Under the pieces are notes generated by a model. The model did not search any database and had not been told where the DNA came from. It worked only from the letters and a program-made list of their open reading frames with translations. From JBAZWE01 sp041660545 (GTDB taxonomy: Bacteria; Actinomycetota; Thermoleophilia; BMS3ABIN01), in NCBI GenBank assembly GCA_041660545.1, contig JBAZWE010000004.1:1-59909 (forward strand): a stretch of 59,909 bases of DNA, in the 5' to 3' direction. Positions 53,850 to 59,909 of the stretch are shown piece by piece. Positions within the stretch are counted from its first letter, which is position 1; the number at the start of each line of letters is the position of its first letter. Made by a program: the position numbers and the translations under genes.

Positions 53850-53880
53850 AAAATGGTGCGGTTTTATCCGCACCATTTTT
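53850..53880 (+). terminator. Terminator after the BY-kinase gene
   Basis: AAATGGTGCGG / CCGCACCATTT 11-bp stem with a 5-base loop and a run of T. Confidence 0.93.
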
Positions 53881-54229
53881 AATATTAATGGACTGGAATC
53901 TGTAGGGTTCCACACTTGTCTGGCATTTCCTTACCGGTTTATTGTTGGGATTGCAGGAGAAACTCAAATCGCAATTGCACTTTTCAGAATAACAATGAAT
54001 CAAACCAGTTTTTTCCGTATCCGAAAACCGCCTAAAGTCATATATCGCTCGTGACGACAGGCCATACAGTGAGGCTGAGTTTCTGGTTCGGCAGGTTTGG
54101 GGGTGTTAAAATATTAATACCCCGAGGGAAATGACAGGGAGCTTGCGGTCTGTCTCATCCTTGAGATTTGGGTAAGTTTATGAGAGGTCTCCGGCCCTTC
54201 GCCGGACGGGTCAGGGAGTTGCAGAAATT
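53881..54229. other. 349-base noncoding region with inverted repeats
   Basis: No convincing gene. It holds two dyads: GGGTGTTAA-AATA-TTAATACCC (54101-54123, nine pairs with one G-T) and TCCGGC-CCTTC-GCCGGA (about 54190-54210), with AT-rich sequence before them. It probably contains the promoter and leader of the sugar transferase gene; no riboswitch class could be recognised. Confidence 0.6.
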
Positions 54230-55657
54230 ATGTCGGGTAAAAGTGGTCTTCCCCGCTGGATTTTTTTAATTGATATTATCGCGGGCATATGTGCAATCAT
54301 TTTTGTTTATATGATGGTACACATAGAGCCCTCGCTGGCCGTTCACAGCAGCGCCTCCCTGACTTCTATCGACTATATTTTTTATACCTGCTTTGTGATA
54401 TTGACGCTCACGAGCATCGCCCTTGGGGGCGACTACATGATTTCAAAACGTTATTCGCGGCTGACCGATATCAGTCTTGTGCTGCGGAGCGCCGTTATCG
54501 CCTTTGTCCTGCTGGTGAGCTCCGCATTCGTGCTTGAGGATTTTATCGTCTCGGAGTTCTATGAGTTCTCACGGCCGGGAATTCTCATGCTTTCCATTTC
54601 GTACACTTTAATGTTACTGGCAATAAGACTTATCGCGCATCACACACAGGTGCGCTTGTTTGACAGCGGATCCTGGCGCAGGAAGATGGTAATAGTAGGA
54701 GCCGGTCCCCAGGGTGTAGATGTTTACGATCACCTGCAGGCAAAGAACTGGCTCGGCGTAAAATGCATAGGTTTTGTCGATGAGAGTGCGACAAAATCTC
54801 CTGTTGAGGGAGCGCCCCTGCTGGGGCGTATTGAAGATCTTCCCACAGTCGTCGTCGAACAGGATGTGGAAGAGATTGTTATCGCGCTGCCGCCGGAAGA
54901 TCATATACTCATGGAAAAGATCGTCAACAACGGTGTCCGGCGTGATGTCAGGGTTCGCATAATACCGGACTCATTCGCATATCCCTACAGCGATATCAAC
55001 ATCCAGGAATATGACGGTCTGGCGATGATAGACGTCAAGCAACCTAACCTCGATGCTATGCACAGCGGGCTCAAAAGATTCATGGATATCCTCCTGGCTG
55101 TCATCATGCTAATCATACACTCACCGCTCTGGGCAATAACCGTGTTGTTGATACGCGCGACATCGAAGGGGCCGGCCCTTTATCGGCAGACAAGGCTTGG
55201 CAAGGACGGGGAGAGTTTTGAAATGCTCAAGTTCAGATCGATGGTGGAGGGCGCCCATGAGATGCGCATAAATCTTAAGCGAAGCAACGAAGCCACTGGA
55301 CCTATTTTCAAGATGAAGGATGATCCGCGCGTAACCCGCATCGGTAGAATTTTGAGACGGACAAGCCTTGACGAACTACCCCAATTTTTAAATGTCCTTC
55401 AGGGAGACATGAGTATCGTCGGACCACGCCCACCGCTGCCTGAGGAGGTAGGCCGCTACCAGTCGCATCATCTTAAACGTCTCGCAGTCAGACCAGGAGT
55501 CACCGGACTCTGGCAAGTAAGCGGTCGTGACCGGCGTGATTTTGAGGAGATGTCCAGACTCGATCTCTACTACATAGAGAACTGGTCAATAAAACTGGAT
55601 TTAAAAATAATTTTGAAGACGGTTCCCACCGTACTGCGGCGCGAAGGTGCGTACTAG
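54230..55657 (+). CDS. Exopolysaccharide polyprenyl-glycosylphosphotransferase
   Basis: A 475-residue membrane enzyme that puts the first sugar phosphate on undecaprenyl phosphate. About five N-terminal spans, then a Rossmann-like domain (MVIVGAGPQGVDVYDHL), another span, and the catalytic domain: RFMDILLAVIMLII, GPALYRQTRLGKDGESFEMLKFRSM, LRRTSLDELPQFLNVLQGDMSIVGPRPPLPEE, RPGVTGLWQVSGR, ending with the DLYYIENWS motif. Standard bacterial-sugar-transferase pattern. Confidence 0.94.
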   Translation: MSGKSGLPRWIFLIDIIAGICAIIFVYMMVHIEPSLAVHSSASLTSIDYIFYTCFVILTLTSIALGGDYMISKRYSRLTDISLVLRSAVIAFVLLVSSAFVLEDFIVSEFYEFSRPGILMLSISYTLMLLAIRLIAHHTQVRLFDSGSWRRKMVIVGAGPQGVDVYDHLQAKNWLGVKCIGFVDESATKSPVEGAPLLGRIEDLPTVVVEQDVEEIVIALPPEDHILMEKIVNNGVRRDVRVRIIPDSFAYPYSDINIQEYDGLAMIDVKQPNLDAMHSGLKRFMDILLAVIMLIIHSPLWAITVLLIRATSKGPALYRQTRLGKDGESFEMLKFRSMVEGAHEMRINLKRSNEATGPIFKMKDDPRVTRIGRILRRTSLDELPQFLNVLQGDMSIVGPRPPLPEEVGRYQSHHLKRLAVRPGVTGLWQVSGRDRRDFEEMSRLDLYYIENWSIKLDLKIILKTVPTVLRREGAY

Positions 55658-56331
55658 GGTTGATCTTCGACAAGCGTACCCGAGGTCAGACGGCCCTTGA
55701 CGATAAGTCTGTGTGATGTATCCCAGGGCGGATCGCAGGTGATAAGAGTTATGGATTCATAGCCTTGCGGCTGAAGATCACTGACGTCTTCGGGAACTGT
55801 GATATGCGATCCAACTATCACATATTTGAAAATCCCATAAGATGTCCGTAGTGTCAGTTCGTCGCCTTCACCGACTTCATCAAGGTTCAGAAATGGACCC
55901 CCATAAAGCACCCTGTCTCCAGCCAGGCCGAAGTTGCCTCCCATTCCAGGCAGCGGAGTCTCTTCAAGATGACCGGGGCCCTTGCGCAGAGAAGCTTCCG
56001 TGGTTCCTTCGACTACGATCGCGTTAACGCCGATCTTCGGGATCTCAATACGCGCGATTGTCTGCTCGCTGGTCAAACGGGATTTCGTCAAAATCGCAAG
56101 CTGGCGGAGCTTTTCGGTATCAGCCTGTCCTTTAAGCTTGTCCAGTACGTCTTTGTTTAAAGTAAGCGCGGCAGCCGACTCCTGCTCAAAGGAACTGGTC
56201 AAACCTCTCTGGTCATACCAGCCCCAGACCCACGTGGCCGGCACATACAAAAGTATGCCGACGCCTAAGACCATGAGGACGATGCCTGTTACGGCTAGTA
56301 TGCTGGCTAGTATGCTGACAGATTTATTCAT
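55654..56331 (-). CDS. Class E-like sortase with the catalytic His replaced by Asp
   Basis: A 225-residue protein with one N-terminal span (VSILASILAVTGIVLMVLGV) and a sortase domain: RIEIPKIGVNAIVVEG, GPGHLEETPLPGMGGN, then LAGDRVLYGGPF where class D/E sortases have AGHR, and LITCDPPWDTSHRLIV with Cys199 and Arg208. The AGHR His is read as Asp139 (GAC, 55915-55917). Its tail overlaps the sugar transferase stop. The start at 56331 was chosen because the longer frame adds 91 unrelated residues. Divergent from the PHP gene. Confidence 0.85.
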   Translation of the reverse strand: MNKSVSILASILAVTGIVLMVLGVGILLYVPATWVWGWYDQRGLTSSFEQESAAALTLNKDVLDKLKGQADTEKLRQLAILTKSRLTSEQTIARIEIPKIGVNAIVVEGTTEASLRKGPGHLEETPLPGMGGNFGLAGDRVLYGGPFLNLDEVGEGDELTLRTSYGIFKYVIVGSHITVPEDVSDLQPQGYESITLITCDPPWDTSHRLIVKGRLTSGTLVEDQP

Positions 56332-56479
56332 TGGAAATGGGAAAATTATTGCTTCTCTTATAGCATAGTGAAGCTTACTACCATTCTCAAGGAAGCATTT
56401 CGATATCTTTCGCAAGCCATGCGATGACTTGAGTATACTAAATAGCAATAACAGGGCATCCAGCCATGGAGATTCAATC

Positions 56480-57265
56480 ATGCATTTTGTAGACACACAT
56501 TGCCATATAGTTCCCGGAGTTGATGATGGGCCTTCAAGTATCGATGTAAGCCTAAAGATGGCACGCATCGCTGTTGCCGACGGGATTACCACGATTATTG
56601 CCACCCCTCACATCGTCGAGGGCTTCTATGATGGCAGTGACCTTGAGGAGCGTCTGGAGGTGTTGCGGACCGCATTGGCGAAGAACGAAATCGATCTTGA
56701 TTTGATAGCAGGAGCCGAGGTACCCATGAGTGCATGCATTGCGGGCGACAAAACCGTGCTGGAGGGACTGACGCTTGGAACCGGGTCGTTTCTACTTATG
56801 GAAACAGCCGAAACCAGCTTCGATCAGGTTGCCAGGGCGATCTATCAGATAAGGCTTTGCGGGCTTCTGCCTGTGCTCGCACATCCCGAAAGGACCGCGT
56901 TTGTGCAAAAGGATCATGGAAGACTGAAGGAATTACTGGTAAACGGTGATGTATTCTGCCAGATAACGGCTGCCAGCCTTGAAGGGCTGTTCGGCAAGAC
57001 TGTGCAAAAGACGGCTTATTCGTTGCTTAGGTCGGGGATGGTGCACCTTGTCGCCTCTGATGCCCATTCAGCAGGCAGACGCAAGCCTCACCTGTCGACC
57101 AGTCATTGCATGATTATAAAATCGGTAGGCGAAGAAAATGCTGCTGTGATATTCGAGGAAAATCCCGCGCGGATTTTAGTCGACAAAGACTTACTTCAAA
57201 TAAACACGCACGGTCGCGACAAGGTTTCAAAACGCGGTCTTTTGTCGAGGCTGCTTGGAAGATGA
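56480..57265 (+). CDS. PHP-type tyrosine-protein phosphatase (CpsB/YwqE-like)
   Basis: A 261-residue metal-dependent phosphatase that removes phosphate from BY-kinases. PHP motifs: MHFVDTHCHIVPGVDDGP at the start, IIATPHI, IAGAEVPM, PVLAHPERTAFV, and LVASDAHSAGRRKPHL. The ATG at 56480 gives this N-terminus; 17 upstream residues are unsupported. It is the counterpart of the CpsD kinase, with sortase and sugar transferase between them on the chromosome. Confidence 0.92.
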   Translation: MHFVDTHCHIVPGVDDGPSSIDVSLKMARIAVADGITTIIATPHIVEGFYDGSDLEERLEVLRTALAKNEIDLDLIAGAEVPMSACIAGDKTVLEGLTLGTGSFLLMETAETSFDQVARAIYQIRLCGLLPVLAHPERTAFVQKDHGRLKELLVNGDVFCQITAASLEGLFGKTVQKTAYSLLRSGMVHLVASDAHSAGRRKPHLSTSHCMIIKSVGEENAAVIFEENPARILVDKDLLQINTHGRDKVSKRGLLSRLLGR

Positions 57266-57323
57266 AAAGTCTGCCGAGTATTTTTAAGATCCGGCTATTC
57301 AATCCGCAAAGCGAGAATGTGTA

Positions 57324-58463
57324 TTGTTCCTCGAAGCTTTAAGAAATATAAATCGAAGAAGGTTTCGTACGTTTCTGACGGTGCTTGGCATCTCGATAGG
57401 AATCATTGCCCTTACCGTGATGGGCAGTCTGTCGGAATTTATGAGCCGCATGGTACAGGTGTCGCTCGAGGATGCTCGCAATACGGTGACCGTCCAGCCC
57501 AAATATTCACTGGGAGCGCCCGGTAGCGGTACGATTTCGCTTGATAGCCAGAACCGGATCAAGGAGATGCCGGAAGTTGACAAGGTGATCCCCTGGGTCG
57601 TGACGGCGCTGGGGGGCAGGGACGACAGTGAAGATCAGGCAGGGTTTTCGGGCCTCGCTGGCTTCCCCCCCGAAGAGACCGCCCAGCGTTTTAAAAACAT
57701 AGAACTGGAAAGCGGTTCATACCTTGAGGGTGGCGATACTGTTGCAATACTTGTCGGACACGCCGTCGCCCAGAAGTATGATCTGCATGTAGGAGATATA
57801 GTCAACTTCCGGAACGTTAACTTTTATGTAAAGGGAATCTTCAAGCCGTATGAGGGGCTGTTTGCAAATGGCAGTGTTGTCGCTCCTCTTGAGACGGTCC
57901 GGCGTATTGCGCTACTGCCGCCTCAGGCTGTAGTCCTAAATATAATCCCCAAAGAAAATACTGACACCGAAGTCCTGGCTAACCGGATAAACGAAGAGCT
58001 GTCAGACGTAAAAGCTTTGTCGCCCAAGAAGAGCGAGGAGCAGGCGAATCGAAACCTTTTGATCTTCAGGGCGATGGTTCTAGGCCTGGCGGTCATATCT
58101 CTGGTCGTCGGAGGCGTTGCCACAACTAATACAATGGTTATGGCAATTTCCGAAAGGACCCGTGAGATAGGTCTGAAAAAAGCTCTGGGTGCGCCCGACT
58201 GGGCTATCCTGTTTGAATATGTGACCGAGGCTACTGTCATCGGTTTTATCGCGGGGGTGTTTGGTCTGGTTGTAGGAATAATCGCGACCATCGGTTTAAA
58301 CAAACTAACCAGTAGCCAGTTCGGTCTCGAGATATTCCGAATAACCATACGCCTGGGGCTATTCGCTGTCGTCTTTTCTGTTTGCCTGGGCGCTATAGCC
58401 GGTTTTTTCCCAGCCTTGCGAGCCGCACTCCTAAATCCCGTAAAAGCGCTCAGAACTCAGTAA
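57324..58463 (+). CDS. MacB-like ABC transporter permease
   Basis: A 379-residue permease: first span GISIGIIALTVMGSL, an extracellular MacB_PCD domain, then three spans in the FtsX-like C-terminal part (RAMVLGLAVISLVVGG, VIGFIAGVFGLVVGIIATIGL, RLGLFAVVFSVCLGAIAGFFPALRAA). The NTMVMAISERTREIGLKKALGAP and ALRAALLNPVKALR motifs are family hallmarks. No matching ATPase gene is adjacent, so the partner must be elsewhere. TTG start without a strong ribosome site. Confidence 0.9.
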   Translation: MFLEALRNINRRRFRTFLTVLGISIGIIALTVMGSLSEFMSRMVQVSLEDARNTVTVQPKYSLGAPGSGTISLDSQNRIKEMPEVDKVIPWVVTALGGRDDSEDQAGFSGLAGFPPEETAQRFKNIELESGSYLEGGDTVAILVGHAVAQKYDLHVGDIVNFRNVNFYVKGIFKPYEGLFANGSVVAPLETVRRIALLPPQAVVLNIIPKENTDTEVLANRINEELSDVKALSPKKSEEQANRNLLIFRAMVLGLAVISLVVGGVATTNTMVMAISERTREIGLKKALGAPDWAILFEYVTEATVIGFIAGVFGLVVGIIATIGLNKLTSSQFGLEIFRITIRLGLFAVVFSVCLGAIAGFFPALRAALLNPVKALRTQ

Positions 58464-58568
58464 TCACTCTTTATTCGGGTTGAATAGTACAATTCTGCGG
58501 CATTTATCGCTTTAAGATACCTTCAGAAGTTAAAGCGGCGGGGCATAGCGTCCGACTTATCCCATGTC

Positions 58569-59129
58569 ATGGCACTCCTACCGGGATCACCGGTGATTAT
58601 GGGCGAAGTAGGGAGAACATTGTACGGGGGGCAAAGAGAGGGAGGCGCTTTCCTTGATTCCCCATCTTCAGGTCAGCAAGAGGAGAATCTTCCTTTTGTA
58701 CTGATGTCGCTTGCCGGAGAGACTTTTGCAGTTGAGATAAGCCGGGTGCGAGAGGTGATCCGTGTTCCCAAAATTACATGGATACCCGGAGTCCCCGCAC
58801 ATATCAAGGGAGTATTCAATCTGCGGGGAAGTGTTGTACCTGTGATTGATCTTGCGGTGCTTATTTCTTTACCGGATTCCACTCCAAGCCAGCAGAGCCG
58901 CATTGTTATCGTGGATTCATCAGATGAGCTGATGGGCATTCTGGTTGATAGTGTCAGCCGGGTGGAAGAAATCGCTCCCTCGTCACTTGAACCGCCGATG
59001 CAGACACTGGACCAAAAACAGCGAAACTTCGTCATGGCTCAGAGCAGTATCGATAATGTCATGGTTGGGATGCTGGACATCGACAAAGTGATCAAAGAGG
59101 CCCGATCAGCACGAAGGGCGATCAAATAG
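58569..59129 (+). CDS. cheW: CheW-type chemotaxis coupling protein
   Basis: A 186-residue protein with a roughly 40-residue variable N-terminus and a CheW domain: FVLMSLAGETFAVEISRVREVIRVPKITWIPGVPAHIKGVFNLRGSVVPVIDLAVLI, then ILVDSVSRVEEI and MLDIDKVI. It links chemoreceptors to CheA. The exact start is uncertain. A sensor with a haem motif begins 97 bases downstream and could be its receptor. Confidence 0.92.
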   Translation: MALLPGSPVIMGEVGRTLYGGQREGGAFLDSPSSGQQEENLPFVLMSLAGETFAVEISRVREVIRVPKITWIPGVPAHIKGVFNLRGSVVPVIDLAVLISLPDSTPSQQSRIVIVDSSDELMGILVDSVSRVEEIAPSSLEPPMQTLDQKQRNFVMAQSSIDNVMVGMLDIDKVIKEARSARRAIK

Positions 59130-59226
59130 ACCTGGGGGTTGGCATGTTCATGCATATTCATGGTGAGGGTTACATAGAGCAAGGCAAGCTGAGCCCGTGG
59201 GCGGGAAGATCCTTCTCGGAGGCATG

Positions 59227-59909
59227 ATGATAAATATTTTCAGAAATAGCATTCAGGCAAAGATCATGGGAATGGTCGCGATAATCCTAACTATTGGATT
59301 TGCTGTTTTTGCTGTAATAAGTATCAGGCATGAGGAGAGTGACCTGGTAAGGCAGCAGGAAGAGAGTAACCACGTTCTGGCAACATCTGTTTCAAACAGT
59401 CTGAAAACAAGCATGCTCGCCGGCAAACAGGAGCTGACGGTCCAGGCGATTGACAGCCTGAAAGGAATCGGCGATGTTCGTCAGGTACGTGTTTTCAGTC
59501 TGAATGGAAAGGAATCTTTCGGGGGTAACGGGATACTCACCGCCGAAGCCGGTGATCAGCTTTCACGGGTTATGCGCTCGGGAGAGAGGGCTGAATTTTA
59601 CGAGGACGAGGGCTCAAATCGCGTCCTCACCGAGATTCACCCCCTGCCGAATGAAGCCGCATGTCAGGCATGCCATGTAAATTCAGGCAATCTGCGTGGC
59701 GCAATCCTGGTTTCGACCTCAATGGAACGAGTTGACAAGGCGGTCTGGTCAAACAAGATGTATACAGTGGCCGCTCTGACTCTTCTGCTTGCGATTATTC
59801 TTGCCTGTCTTTGGGCTGTTTTATCAAGAACAATCGTAAAGCCACTAAGAAGTGTCGTTTCGGCTATTAAACGGATAACCGCCGGAGATCTCAACGAGCG
59901 CGTACCCGC
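59227..59909 (+). CDS. Membrane sensor with a c-type haem motif and HAMP domain (truncated by window end)
   Basis: The frame opens at ATG 59227 with GGAGG upstream and runs past the window end. First span AIILTIGFAVFAVISIR, then a roughly 145-residue extracytoplasmic domain with CQACHVNSG, a CxxCH motif for covalent haem c, a second span AALTLLLAIILACLWAVL, and the start of a HAMP domain (LSRTIVKPLRSVVSAIKRITAGDLNERV). Chemoreceptors and histidine kinases both have this layout; after cheW, a methyl-accepting protein is likeliest. Haem would let it sense oxygen, NO or redox state. Confidence 0.85.
   Translation, partial: MINIFRNSIQAKIMGMVAIILTIGFAVFAVISIRHEESDLVRQQEESNHVLATSVSNSLKTSMLAGKQELTVQAIDSLKGIGDVRQVRVFSLNGKESFGGNGILTAEAGDQLSRVMRSGERAEFYEDEGSNRVLTEIHPLPNEAACQACHVNSGNLRGAILVSTSMERVDKAVWSNKMYTVAALTLLLAIILACLWAVLSRTIVKPLRSVVSAIKRITAGDLNERVP

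Noticed and set aside
56332..56604. 91-residue N-terminal extension of the sortase
   Set aside because: It overlaps the divergent PHP gene and precedes a normal membrane-anchor start.

Overview
The window is a gene-dense bacterial chromosome segment of about 60 kb with moderate GC by eye. It most likely comes from a deep-branching, possibly anaerobic or facultative member of the Actinomycetota outside the classical high-GC class. The main evidence is a dnaK-grpE-dnaJ-hspR operon with a MerR-type HspR, a DUF501 gene between an ftsB-like gene and ppx/gppA, a SigB/SigF-type sigma factor with RsbW-like partners, a CwlM-like amidase and an NlpC/P60 hydrolase with an N-terminal coiled coil. The five tRNA genes all encode their 3' CCA. 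TTG starts are common. A run of 10 N at 17467-17476 shows the sequence is a scaffold, probably from a draft or metagenome assembly.

Layout. 1-13.7 kb is housekeeping: the 3' end of alaS, ruvX, mltG, recO and a lipoprotein on the minus strand, glyQS, ppdK, dgt, dnaG and rpoD. 13.7-18.8 kb is accessory: several small Cys-rich proteins, tRNA-Asn, an iron-sulfur flavoprotein with a nitroreductase, a Lys/Ala-rich histone H1-like protein with 135-bp internal repeats, and a receiver protein followed by an HD-GYP regulator (broken by the N gap). 18.8-24.5 kb is a TPP-riboswitch-controlled thiamine operon: thi4, an archaemetzincin-like DUF6775 gene, thiE, thiC, thiL, thiD. 24.5-28.6 kb has two cell-wall hydrolases and gltX. 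28.6-33.2 kb has two ABC-2 type export modules on the minus strand on either side of tRNA-Glu.

33.3-38.1 kb carries tRNA-Gln, pilT, tRNA-Pro with a serine-recombinase remnant, and a MarR regulator with tandem palindromic operators ahead of an MMPL exporter. 38.2-42.4 kb is the heat-shock operon. 42.6-47.2 kb has rex, a small Cys/His protein, pyk, an ftsB-like gene, DUF501, ppx/gppA and tRNA-Leu. 47.2-48.8 kb is a sigma factor between two RsbW-like ATPase-fold genes, one of them degenerate. 49-52.2 kb has a DJ-1-like protein, an OmpR/histidine-kinase pair and a Met/His-rich secreted protein. 52.4-57.3 kb is an exopolysaccharide locus: chain-length protein, BY-kinase, sugar transferase, class E-like sortase and PHP phosphatase. 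57.3-59.9 kb has a MacB-like permease, CheW and the start of a sensor carrying a c-type haem motif.

The most unusual material is: (i) a thiamine operon pairing a Cys-type Thi4, probably a single-turnover sulfur donor, with an archaemetzincin-like protein; (ii) two genes whose reading frames and Shine-Dalgarno sites imply non-standard starts (ATC for the NlpC/P60 gene, CTG for marR); (iii) proteins that have lost expected catalytic residues (sortase, RuvX, DJ-1-like, one RsbW-like); and (iv) a Met/His-rich sensor plus secreted protein that may form a metal-response module. No CRISPR array, prophage or intact insertion sequence was seen.
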